Of a stretch of 64,000 nucleotides of DNA, positions 23,549 through 34,876 are shown piece after piece. The first letter of the stretch is position 1, and every line of letters starts with the position of its first letter. Location of the stretch: positions 12,589,219-12,653,218 of the forward strand of contig OY987251.1 in the NCBI GenBank assembly GCA_963920765.1. The letters run 5' to 3'. A program made the position numbers and the translations under genes. The notes below the pieces were generated by a model. That model had not been told where the DNA came from. It saw nothing but the letters and a program-made list of their open reading frames with translations, and did not search any database. The stretch comes from Ulota crispa (lineage: Eukaryota; Streptophyta; Bryopsida; Orthotrichales; Orthotrichaceae).

Positions 23549-24464
23549 CCCCTAAAGGACCATTGTCCCTTCTGGAGACAAATGGGATTTTGGGCATGTA
23601 CTTATGGCTAAACTATTTTGCGTGATTTTTTACAACTTTTATAGAAGGTGAGGAATTCAAAGATGTATGTGGGAATGTAATTTTTTCTTCGTTCCGACAT
23701 TTATTGAAGAAGTTATGCATGAAAATATGGAAAATGCTGCTCCCCGGGTAGCCACAAACTTCTTTAAAATTTTCATTTTTTTCAAATAAATCTGAAATAG
23801 GTTCTTTAGACTTATATAGACATGGAGAGCTTTGAATCATTCAATTTTGATAAATGAGATGAAAGTTATGAGAAGTTTTAGTTTGCGAGGTGTGGTTTCG
23901 CTCTAAAAAATAACTTATAAACTTCATTTTGAATGCAAATTTAACATTTTTGCAAAAAAAATTATTGGAAAGGGTGAAGATTGCTTGCTAGAACAATCTC
24001 ACCATTGGGATTATTGTGATTCAATTCCATTGCTAGGTAATTAACAATGTAAGATTTTGTTCAATCTGAAATAGTCTTCTATTTAATGTTTTTTTAATGA
24101 ATGAAAATTAAGTATTTTCTGTTTTGGTTTTTTTCAAAAGATTCTTAACTCAATTCCCCACCATAAAAAAATAAACCTCAAAACTCCATGGTTCAAAAAC
24201 TTTAAGTTAAAAAAGTTCAAAGTCAAATAATCTAGTCATGCAAGGTGCAAAAAAACTTATTTTTTACACTTTAAATGCAAATTTCTTGCAATTTGTGCGG
24301 TCAAAGTTTTTAAGTTTTGAAGGACATATTCTTATACAAATCTAGTACAAGATCCTATGGCCAAATATGCAAAAAGACTAATCTTCAAACTTTTTAACTC
24401 TTTGTCTTAGAAGTGGCAGTTTTGAGTATCTTTTGACAAAATAAAGGTCATGGTCCTTTAGGGG
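23549..24464 (+). mobile_element. TTAA-flanked element, subfamily A2, copy 1
   Basis: TTAA at 23545-23548 (shared) and 24465-24468. Ends CCCCTAAAGGACCATTGTCC and CATGGTCCTTTAGGGG. Its interior (tcatgcaaggtgcaaaaaa, aaaactccatggttc) resembles the reverse copy at 51116-52034 rather than its neighbour, so the pair is not a simple tandem duplication. Confidence 0.85.
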
Positions 24465-24491
24465 TTAAGGTAACCTAAATGCAGTATTTAA

Positions 24492-25524
24492 TCCCTAAAG
24501 GACCAAGGAGCTCACTTTGGGCTTTTGTAATATTTGGGCAAGCATTTCTTGAGTAAATACATAAGATAAGTTTGTGAAACTAAGAGTGTTTGTGCTCATA
24601 TTGAAAAGCTTGCATACCTTCCAAAAAAATGTGAAACTAAATCATTTCACTACAAGGAAAATGGTCCAAAATGACAAAAACTGTCTCAATCAACATGGCT
24701 AAATGTACACAAATTGTCCAATTTGACAGTCTATATGTCATTTTGGACACATTTAGTCAATTCGGACATGTCAATTAGGACACAATTTCTTGTAGTATTT
24801 TTGAGTAAGATATGGTACTAAACGTGATTTAGATGTCAACACGTATATCCTCAAAAAAATTCAGAAATGAAGGGAATGAGGAAGGGTCTTGCCCAAATAG
24901 TGTTCAAAAGCACTTTGCAATGGCTTGGTCAATGGGCAAATTTGCAATCAACTCTCCTTGACTATGTAATAACTTATGCTTTACTATTTATTTTTAGAAA
25001 AAAATCACTTTGGCAAGTACTCAACATGATGTTCTAGGTTTACACCGCACAAATTTTGGAATTGAGATTTATTTCCATAAGAATCTCTTTAGTGAAGTTT
25101 TCTTAGTGTAATGACAATTTGAACAAAGCAATTCCCGCTTCTGATTGTTTTCCATTATGTTTTAAGCATTGGGTGATCATGAAATTTGTGAGGCATATAG
25201 CCGACTTCATGCTCTATAAGAAATTTAAATTGTACAAGAAAATAAAAAAAGTGGAAGATATCATTTTGAATGATTGAACACAAAATTGACACCTTAGAGA
25301 AGCTTCAAAAAATGTTTTGCCCCTACCTGAGTGCTATTATAGTCTAATGAAGTATGCTCTTACAAAATTTGAATTTTTGAGAGGATGTACATAAACAAGT
25401 GAAAGAATAGATCTTAAGGTTAAATTATTGAAAAGAATTCAAATTGTTTGATTTACCTAATCATTCTATTGAGAGAGGTCAGTTTTGAGCCATTTGACCA
25501 TGTAAACAGGAAAGAATTTAGGGG
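24492..25524 (+). mobile_element. TTAA-flanked element, family B, copy 1
   Basis: TTAA at 24488-24491 and 25525-25528. Ends TCCCTAAAGGACCAAGGAGC and AAGAATTTAGGGG. The interior (ggcaagcatttcttgag, attcccgcttctgattg, gaccatgtaaacag) differs from family A but matches the split copy at 52268-56024. A CACTA MITE is inserted at 24648. Confidence 0.87.
24648..24797 (+). mobile_element. CACTA-type MITE inserted in family B element
   Basis: Starts CACTACAAGGAAAATGGTCC and ends TTTCTTGTAGTA, flanked by TTT duplications (24645-24647, 24798-24800). The paralogous family B copy at about 55.3 kb reads straight through this point, giving an empty site. Confidence 0.9.
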
Positions 25525-25544
25525 TTAAAGCAAGGAGTGCATTA

Positions 25545-25869
25545 TGGTAGGAGGCTCATAAACCATACATCTAAGGGCTGAAACTAGATTTTGGAGAGTT
25601 AAAAAATTTTGAAATGTTTTTTAATAAAATTTCCTTGAAAGACAAGAGGAATTGGCATCTAATCCAAATTGTTTCATAATTTTTGGAGCTTTGTGGACAT
25701 AGTTATGAAAATTTGAATTTGAAGTGCATAGGGCTCTAAAACTATCCACCTCCTCAAATGTACTCCAATAATACATTTCTGAAATCTACAAAAAACAACA
25801 TGTACAAAGGGCGTACATTTGAGAAAGTAGACGATTTTAATACTAGGATTGTTTTAGAGCCTCCTACCT
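25545..25869 (-). mobile_element. TA-flanked MITE family N, copy 2
   Basis: Ends TGGTAGGAGGCTCATA and TTAGAGCCTCCTACCT with TA at 25543-25544 and 25870-25871. It is reversed relative to copy 1 (the 'gctgaaact' block lies near the left). Confidence 0.85.
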
Positions 25870-26293
25870 TAGAAGAGAAAAGAAACAACGTGCACCTGAG
25901 GAAGAAAGAAGAGACATGCACAATACAACAAACGCCTCAAGATTATGGTACAAGGGTATTTGTGCAATACTAAAAAACCAAGGGTAATGTATGTACACCC
26001 ATGAGCACCATTGTCCCCATAACTGTCACCTTTGAAATCTTGGAAAAGTTGTGGAAGTGAATAGATGTAATGACAATGATGTACAACATGTAAACATGAA
26101 ATCTTAATAGTGGTTATAGGTGAAATGGTTGTTTGCTCTTTAAAAATTCACAACTTTTTCTCATAGTATCCAAATAATATATTTGAAAGTGCAAACTTAT
26201 TATTTTTTTGTTCCTAATAGGATCCTATAATTTGGTGGTTGTTTATTGATACTCATCATGTTCAAAACCCTCAGTTTGACTCTTATGGGTGTA

Positions 26294-27305
26294 CAATCAG
26301 GTACTGGCTCCTTGCGAATGGCTCATTTGGGCCGACTAGTTTTTTATATAAAACATGGAGTATAATTGGTCCATTTTGGTAGGAAATATCACCATTGCAT
26401 CCTTATGCAATACTAAGCAAGTATATCAAATTTTAGCTCCTAAAGACCAAATCTCCATTTTTGATAAATGGTTTTGTAAGGAATTGATGGTTTTACATGA
26501 TAATTTTTTAAGAAATATTGGTGATGAATTTTTGAAATTTGATTCCATGGATACGTAGGAAACATTCATACGCACATCTTCCATGCTAAAAAAAACCCCT
26601 TAACCTCTAAACGGCCCTCAGAAGCTGCTCTACGAGACTGTTTTTTCTAAAAATACCCTCGCAATTGAACTGCTGAACAACGCGTTTTGCGAGAGTATAC
26701 GGTGGACATACGGCCATAGAGGGCGTTTGGGACGTTTAAGGGTTAAGTAACAAAATTGAGCTACAAAAGATTCAATGAAACTTGTAATAGACCCAAATTT
26801 TGTAAAATATATATTTTTATTTTTTAACTAGCTTTTCATTGAGTAAACAAAATATGATGTTTAGAGATACAAACTTAGTTACAATATCTGAGTAAAACAA
26901 CAAAATTTGATTTTCATAGAAAATATGTATTTTACAAAATTTGGGCCTATCACAAGTTTTGTTGAATCTTTTGTAGCTCAAAGTTTTGTTACTTAAGGGA
27001 GTTCATTTTTAGCATGGAAGATGTGCGTATGAATGTTTCCTATATATCCATGGAATCAAATTTCAAAAATTCATCACCAATGTTTCTCAATAAATTATCA
27101 TGTAAAACCATCAATTTCTTACAAAACCATTTACAAAAAATGGAGATTTGGTCTTTAGGAGCTGAAATTTGATATACTTGCTTAATATTGCATAAGGATG
27201 CAATGATCAATTTTCCTACCAAAATGGACCAACTATATTCCATATTTTATATATAAAAACTAGCTGGCCCAAATGAGCCATTCGCAAGGAGCCGGTACCC
27301 GACTG
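26294..27305. mobile_element. Foldback element 1 of 3
   Basis: TA at 26292-26293 and 27306-27307. Ends CAATCAGGTACTGGCTCC and GGAGCCGGTACCCGACTG are inverted repeats that extend to arms of several hundred bp. Matching 67-codon frames in the two arms simply reflect this symmetry. A 139-bp TTAA element sits in the left arm. Confidence 0.88.
26604..26742. mobile_element. 139-bp TTAA-type MITE
   Basis: TTAA at 26600-26603 and 26743-26746. Ends CCTCTAAACGGCCC and GGGACGTTTAAGGG. The opposite arm of the foldback holds the intact single TTAA at 26993-26996, between matching flanks. That is a direct empty-site control for a TTAA duplication. Confidence 0.92.
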
Positions 27306-27307
27306 TA

Positions 27308-28199
27308 CAGTACCCCTCAATATGTTTCTATTCGGCAATGTTTTGCCATTCATTGAACTTGCATAAATTAGAGCATAATTTGCATTTTTTGGCCTTGCAT
27401 TACGGTTATGTAATTCTTATGCAATTCCTATTGAGCATACCAAATTTTAGGTCCAAAAAATCAAAACCCTATTTTTGGTAAATTGTTTTGTATTAAAATC
27501 ATGGTTTTACATAAAAATTGATTGAAAAAAATTGGTGATGAATTCTAGAGATTTGATTGCATGGCTATGTAGGAAACATCCATATGCACCTTTTTGTGTT
27601 GAAACAAATACCATTAAGTGACAATAATATGGTCTAAAAAGAAATTTACATGCAATCAATTTGGAGGTGTGCTTGGACCAAAATTTGTAACTTAAACATG
27701 TTTTCAACATAATCATATTTTGCTATTTGACTCATACAATATGACTAAATTTGTACCTTTGAGCATGACAATATGTTCACTTGGCCAAAAGCTAGTTAAA
27801 AATTAGAAATATCTAATTTGCAAATTTTGGTCCTAGCACACCTCCAAATTGATTGCATGTAAACTTCTCTTTAGACCATATTATTGTCACTTAATGGTAT
27901 TTGTTTCAACACAAAAAGGTGCATATGGATGTTTCCTACATAGCCATGCAATCAAATCTCTAGAATTCATCACCAATTTTTTTCAATCAATTTTTATGTA
28001 AAACCATGATTTTAATACAAAACAATTTACCAAAAATAGGGTTTTGATTTTTTGGACCTAAAATTTGGTATGCTCAATAGGAATTGCATAAGAATTACAT
28101 AACCGTAATGCAAGGCCAGAAATTGCAAATTATGCTCTAGTTTATGCAAGTTCATTGAATGGCAAAACATTGCCAATGTAAACATATTGAGGGGTATTG
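27308..28199. mobile_element. Foldback element 2 of 3
   Basis: Starts CAGTACCCCTCAATATGTTT after the TA at 27306-27307 and ends AACATATTGAGGGGTATTG before the TA at 28200-28201. Arms of about 400 bp are complementary. Interior sequence such as 'aggaaacatccatatgcac' is a diverged relative of the neighbouring foldbacks. Confidence 0.9.
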
Positions 28200-28201
28200 T
28201 A

Positions 28202-29078
28202 CTGCAGCCTACAATTTATCTTTGTTCACCCTTTTCTACATTCTACAAACTAGGTATTTTATAAAATAAAATTAACGTTTTGGAATCTTGTATCACTAGC
28301 CTTTAATTCTTACTCAATCCCAATTAGTCATACCAGATTTTGAGTTTCAAAAAATCAAAACCTTATTTTTGGTGCATTATATTACATAATATCCATAGTT
28401 TTACATGATAAATGATTAAAAATATTTGATGATGAATTTTTGAGATTTGATTCCATGGACGTGTAAGAAACATCCATATGCACATCTTTCCTTCTAACAA
28501 GCATCTCCAAAAAAAATTCAAATTTCTTCTATGTAGATTTTAATGTTGTAGTGATCATGATCAAATCTTATAAAATAGATATTCCTTTATGGTAATCAAA
28601 TCTTGCTATTTGAATTATACAATATGATTAGATTTTGAATCTTTGAGCATAATGATATGGATATTTTGCCAAAATCTAGTTAAAAATACATGAATATATA
28701 ATTTACAAGATTTGATCATGATCACTACAACATTAAAATCTACATAGAAGAAATTTGAATTTTTTTTGGAGATGCTTGTTAGAAGGAAAGATGTGCATAT
28801 GGATGTTTCTTACACATCCATGGAATCAAATCTCAAAAATTCATCATCAAATATTTTTAATCATTTATCATGTGAAACTATGGATATTATGTAAAATAAT
28901 TTACCAAAAATAAGGTTTTGATTTTTGAAACTCAAAACCTAGTATGATTGATTGGGATTTAGTAAGAATTAAAGGTTAGTGATACAAGATTCCAAAATGC
29001 TAATTTTATTTTATTCTATAAAATACATGATTTGTGAAATGTAAATAAGGGTGAACGAAAACAAGTTGTAGGCTGCGG
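28202..29078. mobile_element. Foldback element 3 of 3
   Basis: Starts CTGCAGCCTACAA after the TA at 28200-28201 and ends TTGTAGGCTGCGG before the TA at 29079-29080. Arms of about 400 bp. The shared block near 'gaaacatccatatgcacatc' shows common ancestry with elements 1 and 2. Confidence 0.9.
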
Positions 29079-29089
29079 TACATACCTTA

Positions 29090-30154
29090 CCTGCACAAAT
29101 ATGGCAAACTTCGGAGGTCTCCATCAAAATTTCCCTTGAATTTAACCGGCTGTGTTTCAACTTAATCCTCAACCATGGATTTGCACAAGATTACCCAATC
29201 CAACACAGTGTAGGCATCTTCCAACATTCATGCAGCCATAGAGTGTAATAATTCTTGAACATTCTGGCCAACCAGATGGCTCCAAATCAGCGAGAGACAC
29301 ACTGAGGACAGCCCGTTGGAAAGAAAGTTGAAGGGAAGACAGCATGTTTCTTTACAAGGCGGGGTAAGTTAGACCGGTGGAGATAGCATCTATCAACACT
29401 GTGGCCACATGCTGCTAAAGATCAAGGCAGTGTTTTTTTTTGGGCAATTTAATGCCTAATTGCCTTTAAAAAGAAAGAAAAGGTGAGCTTCAAGCCTATA
29501 GAAAAAGAAGGGGGATTTTTTTTCAAAAAATGTCAAATTGCAATAATGAAAATTGCATTGCAGTCTAGGTTTCCATAAAATTCTTGTCAAATTGAAAATT
29601 GATACCATCACTTTAAAATTATTTGAGATATTGTCTAATTCAATTTAACAATTCCATGCAATAATTAAGTAATACCAATGGTTATTTAGATGTTTAAAAA
29701 AAGAAATTCAATGAATATTTTTTGCCTACAAAAAAAATCCCATGACGCTGCAAAATTCCATGCATAGGGGTCATCTTCAATTCCAACCAAAAATAGGATG
29801 GAGCCTGCAAGCTACAAACAATTTTCAAAGAATGCCACACAAGCATTGGTTGAAAACCAAAACCCTTGATCAAGGGGATAACATACGGAGACAAGTCCCA
29901 AACATCCCAAGCAGCCCAGCTCCCTCAAAATTTGAGTTGTCCCCCCGAGACCCAACCGTTTGCCCTTCTTCTGGGGGCAAGCCCAAAACTCTCACCTTCC
30001 TCCTAACTTCCCCACGTAAGTTATTTTGACTTCATTCCTTGCTTTGACGAAATCAGAATTATATATTTGTATCCCACCCAAATGCTTTTGAAGTGGAAAT
30101 TCTTGTTTTCTGATGTTTTTATGATTGAAAATCTATACAGTGGGAATTATAATT
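29090..30154. other. Unassigned intergenic sequence
   Basis: Includes overlapping frames on both strands at 29694-30029, with a C-rich stretch at 29900-30015. No domain recognised. Confidence 0.35.
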
Positions 30155-31893
30155 GGGGAAATTAAAAAATGAGTAACAAAAATAAAAGAAATTACAATTT
30201 GGGTAACGATTTGAAAGTAATTACAATTTGGGTAACAAAATTCAATAACTTTAATGGATTTTGCAACTATTAAGGGTGCAAGCTGTTGAAGCTGGCATTG
30301 ATGTCATTACTCAGCTCTTGTCATTGGTCAAGATCCTTGTTTTCTTAGTTGCAATCAATCATGACCGTTACTTGCACCTAGCAGCCAATGTTCGCCAAAC
30401 AATTGTAACTCACACACTATTAACCCCTAAAGGACCAAGTCCTTTTTTCTGTGAAAATCACTGAAAATTGTCACATTTGGGGGAATGAGTAAAAAGGTAG
30501 GAAAAAAAGTACTTTTTGAAAATTCAATCGTAAGATCTTGCCCTAGACTATGGGAGGTACTTGTGGGAAATTTTTTAGCTCAATCTAGAAGTAGAGGAGT
30601 GAGATATAGACATTTGAAGTGCAAAAATAAGTTTTTTTCTGTGCTGCCCATAAATTTAAGAAGCCTTTGACGGCTCCTATATCAAAAAAAATTCTCTACG
30701 CAAAGTTGAGGTTTATTTTTTCCATGTAGAAGACCAAGTCAAGTATGTGTGGGAGAATTTTCAAATGAATTGGAGGTGTGGATCAATATTTGTAAAATGT
30801 TACAATGGCATAAGGCCATGAAATTTGCATATACGCTAGGCAAAATTGGAGAATTTATGTAAAATTCAGAAATCTGAATTACTTTGACCCAAATGGCAAA
30901 AACCAAGGAATCTTAGTCTACTACAACTTGGAAAAAAAAGTTTAAAAAAAAAAAACATAAAGAACTCAAAAAAAGAAAGCAAAATTTTTTACAAGATGCA
31001 AAAAGAATGGAGGTTTGGGAGTCCCATACCTACCTGCAAACTAAAACTTCTCATAACTTTCATCTCATGAGTCAAAATTGAGTGATTTAAAGATTCCCAC
31101 ATTTGTAAAAATCTAAAGAACCAATTTCAGATTTTAATTTTTTTAAATTGCAATTTTGAATTTTTTTTTGGCTGCTCACCCTCGCCCTTTTTCAGAAATT
31201 CATGCATAACTTCTTCAATAAATGTCGGAATGAAGAAAAAGTTAGATGCCCATGTAGATCTTTGAATTCCCCACCTTCAATAAAAGTTTCAAAAAATCAC
31301 AAAATGTAGATTAGCTGTAGGTACATGCCCGAAATCCATTTGTCCCCCAAGGGGACAATTGGTCCTTTAGGGGTTAAAGAACTATCACCTACCTTTTGCT
31401 CACAAGCACCACTTCAAAACTTCAATCTCACACACTCACCAGTTGTTTCTTATTCATGGGCATGCATCACGCATTGTCTCCCAACACAAGTTGATTCATA
31501 AATAGCAATTGAATATCAATTAGATGATGTGCAATGCACGTCCATGAGTGAAACTGGACCGGTGGCGGTGAGCGTGTGAGGTTGAAGTTTTGAAGTGGTA
31601 CTTGTGAGCAAAAGGTAGATTGTTCTTTGATAGTGTGTGACTTACAATTGTTTGGCGAACATTGGCTGCTAGGTGCAAGTAACCATTGCAATTGATTGCA
31701 ACTGAGAAAACAAGGATCTTGACCAATGACGAGTTGAGCAATGGCATCAATGCCGGCTTCAACTGCTTGCGCCCTCAATAGTTGCAAAATCCAATCATGT
31801 TATCAGATTTTGTTACCCAAATTGTAATTACTTTCAAATTGTTACCCAAATTGTAATTTCTTTTGTTTTTGTTACCCATTTTGTAATTTCCCC
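30155..31893. mobile_element. Foldback element with nested family A insertion
   Basis: Ends GGGGAAATTAAAAAATGAG and the complementary ...CATTTTGTAATTTCCCC. The arms (30155-30419 and about 31555-31893) are complementary and both contain 'ttgcaactatt'-type and 'cagccaatgttcgcc' sequence. Frames in the two arms that translate to similar peptides come from the inverted repeat and are not evidence of a gene by themselves. The left arm is interrupted at 30420 by a TTAA element. Confidence 0.82.
30424..31373 (-). mobile_element. TTAA-flanked element, family A, copy 5 (reverse)
   Basis: TTAA at 30420-30423 and 31374-31377. Ends CCCCTAAAGGACCAAGTCC and AATTGGTCCTTTAGGGG. The corresponding uninterrupted sequence in the other foldback arm reads cacactaTCAAagaac in reverse complement (about 31633), so the insertion duplicated a TTAA-like site. 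Confidence 0.9.
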
Positions 31894-33180
31894 ACTTTTT
31901 CTTCTATGACTTACAAAGGTCCATTCAAGGATCACTTCATATCCATTCTTGAGGTACCTATGGGATGCTTTACATGAGAGGATCGCAATTAGAGCACACT
32001 ACCTTACCCCATGTTGTTAACGCAACACCTTGAGGTGGGCACAATGTTTGCCGCTCATATGTTGTACAACTAACATAAAGATCAAGGGCAAGGACATTTT
32101 ACCAAGGAAGATGCTCCAAATTGTGATAAAAGTATGCACGCTTCTAAAAGTTGGTGCCAAAAAAGTTCCATTGATTTTTTGCCAAATTTTAATTTGGCAT
32201 AATTCATCCAAATGATATATTTCTAGTCATTTGCTATCCATTTGATTTTTATGCTATTTTTGCTAAAAGGGTGAACATTAATGCGCATGCTATGGTGACA
32301 ATGTTCACCAAAGTCATGTGTCCCCCTGAATATAAGTCGTGTTAACAACTTGGAAGTGTTGCTTTAGTAATTCCTTGTATTTATTTTTGAGTACTGTAGT
32401 AGACTGTGGTAGGAGGGATACCTGTTAAATCTTCTACATATATATTTTTTTGTTTCTTTTTGGTTTATTTTAATAATTGCCATCTAATTCTCTAGTCACT
32501 TCTTTGTTACACTAGGGCAATGAGACTTGGCATTTTGCCTATCAATGCTCTTCACTAATTTTAGCAATTAAACTGCTTATGACAAGTTCGGAAATGTGAC
32601 CCCAAGTCCGAAGGGGCTTCCCATCTCTAATCAACTATTTAGAGCATCTTGTTGAGTTGGCACAACGTGGTTTGTACATATGCAGTAACTCTTAGAAAGT
32701 ACTGCTAGTTACTTGTGTTCTTGGGATCATATTGGTATGTGTAGATCCATGTTTGGAGATGAAGTTGCTGCACTTGATTATTTCTAGTATTTCAACTCAC
32801 TAAAATTTAGTTTGATTAACTATATTGCATAGGTTTTGCAAATATATCAAATTCAAATCTATCCCAAGTCAAACTCAAGATTAGGATATTTTTATACGTT
32901 CAAAAATAACAGAATTGGCATAATAATACCTCTTAAAATAAGAAACCTTGCATCTTTTGAAAAATGCTCCATTCGTGCTAAACCAGTAAATGTCATCTGT
33001 TGTAATTTCATAAATTTTTGAGAAATTTAAATCCCAATAACGCGGAAGTTCAAAATGTAAATGTCCTCGAAGATTGGCTTTGAACATTTGATTATCAAAT
33101 AATTTTCCACCTAAATTTTAAATTCAGTAATTATAAGCTTGGCTGGAAGTTCAGCAAGTCCTACTATACAAATTGTAGCC
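31894..33180. other. Unassigned intergenic sequence
   Basis: No gene recognised. A lone terminus, gagcacactacct followed by TA (near 32000), matches the end of the 1263 hairpin MITE, but I could not find its partner. Confidence 0.35.
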
Positions 33181-34022
33181 TTACCCGTAAAGGCTCAAAG
33201 GCTCAAGTGGCCCCTCGGGGGCCAAGTGGGGTTTCAGGCATGTACTTACAATTAAATTACTTTGTGTGATTTTTTGAAATTTTTATGGAAGATGGGAAAT
33301 TCAAAGATTTGTATAGGTATTTTTTTTTTTCTTCATTTTGACATTTATTGAAGAAGTTATGCATGAATTTATGAAGAACATGGGAAAATCAAGCAGCCCA
33401 CAAAAATAAAAATTACATTTAAAAAAAATAAAAAGCTGGAGTTGGTTCTATAGTTTTACGTATACGTGGGAAGCTTTGAATCATTCAATTTTGATTGATG
33501 AGGTGAAAGTTATGAGAAGTTTTGGTTTGCAAGTAAATATGGACTCCCAAACCTCCATCCCTTTTGCCCCTTGTAGAATTTGGTACATTACTTTTTTGAG
33601 CTCTTTATGTGTGTATTTTTTTTTTCCAAGCTATAATAGACTAAGATTCCTTGATTTTTACCATTTGGATCAAAGCAATTCAGGTTTATGAATTTTCATA
33701 AATCCTCCAATTTTGCCTAGAGTATATGTAAATTTCATGGGCTTATAGCATTGCAAGATTTTACAAAGTATGATTCACACCTCCAATTCATTTGAAAATT
33801 CTCCCACACTTACCCAATTTGGTCTTCTACATGGAAAAAAAAAAACTCAGCTTTGAGTAGAGCAATTTTATTTATTTAGGAGCAATCAAAGGCTTTTGAA
33901 ATATTTGGGAAGTAGGATTTTTTTTTTGTCACTTCAAATTTTAATGTCTTACTCTTCTACATCTAGAATGAGCTGATTTTTTTCCCACAAGTACCTCCCA
34001 TAGTCTAGGGCAAGATCCTACC
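33181..34022 (+). mobile_element. Family A element, truncated at the right
   Basis: The left end is 'cccgtaaaggctc' with a following 'gtggcccctcgggggcc', and the interior is standard family A down to 'agtctagggcaagatccta'. The right terminal ~100 bp and TTAA are absent. Confidence 0.75.
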
Positions 34023-34600
34023 TTGATTTAGTCTAGAACCACAAAAGATCATAGTATTGAACATCACCAAAATAGAAGGCACAATATTACTTTTACCCTT
34101 GCGTGTAGAAAAAGTATATATTTTTTTGTCCTTGCCTAAAAACATGGATGCGTAGTAAGCAAAGCCTCTCGGCTCCATTCATCTAGGCAAGAGGCAATGA
34201 GGACCAAGGTGAATTGACCCCCTCATTGCCCTTGGCTCAAATAAGTAGGGCCGGGAGCTCCGTCAATTGCTTTATGAAGTTGTGGAGTCAAAGTGAAACA
34301 ACTCCCCCTTTTCATATTTGAAACTATCTCATATCTTGAAAATTTATCATTAGGAGATCAAATTGTTTAAATTTTGACTTCACATTTGGATTTAGAGACT
34401 CTAATTTACTCTAAAAACCTAGGAAGAAATCATAATTAAACCACACCAAAATAAGGGACTCATACTTATTTACTTCTACCCTTGCGTGAAGAATTATGGA
34501 GCTTTTCCACCTTGACCAAAAAACATGGATGTAGAGTGGACATAGCCCCAAGGCTCCATTCATTCATCCGGGCAAGAGGCAAAATGAGGGGTTTGATAGA
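34023..34600. repeat. Local direct duplication, about 190 bp each
   Basis: Segments at about 34040-34215 and 34405-34590 share 'cttgcgtg..gaa', 'aaaacatggatg' and 'ggctccattcat..gggcaagaggca'. They are about 360 bp apart. The phrase 'gatttagtctagaacca' also occurs in the foldbacks at 58-61 kb, which suggests a decayed relative. Confidence 0.55.
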
Positions 34601-34876
34601 ACATCATGAATCCAAGACGGGAATGGGGCTGAAATTTCATTTCTCTTGGTGGAGGCCAGTTGTATGAGAGAATGAAGAATTGTTAGGGCTCCAACACAAC
34701 CACGGCAACGCATAACTAGTAGATGGCCCCGACAAACCAACTTCCTCACAAGGCAACTTTTCTTGTGTCCAAGTTCCCTAGGACTTCCATAATATTTGTT
34801 GTTGGAATAACACGTTGCTTGCAAAAGCTTGCAACTTCTTGGCAACAACTTTCCAGTACTCGCAAGGGTCTTCTGC
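34601..34876. other. Unassigned sequence
   Basis: Overlapping frames on both strands, none recognisable. Confidence 0.3.

Larger units (their letters stand above)
22353..24490 (+). mobile_element. MITE family Q, copy 4, interrupted by two TTAA elements
   Basis: Left end CACCAAATGTTGCATTTAGG begins at about 22353. The right end 'aacctaaatgcagtattta' lies at 24471-24490. The Q body is split at a TTAA between 'aaggcaacttgaaca' and 'ggtaacctaaatgc' by two TTAA elements. A third TTAA element (24492 onward) starts at its very end. Confidence 0.72.
25987..29087 (+). mobile_element. TA-flanked MITE family M, copy 5, split by three foldbacks
   Basis: Left end ATGTATGTACACCCATGAGC (TA at 25985-25986). 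The last bases before interruption are 'cttatgggtg' at 26282-26291. The missing end CATACCT lies at 29081-29087, followed by TA 29088-29089. Rejoining gives a terminus complementary to the left end. The interior aggatcctataattt block identifies family M. Confidence 0.82.

Noticed and set aside
26355..27243. Two similar 67-residue proteins on opposite strands
   Set aside because: They lie in the two arms of an inverted repeat, so similarity is expected. No domain and no sign of selection.
30261..31787. Similar MQLLR-like peptides on opposite strands
   Set aside because: Again they come from foldback arms. They could descend from a captured gene fragment, but nothing I recognise supports it.
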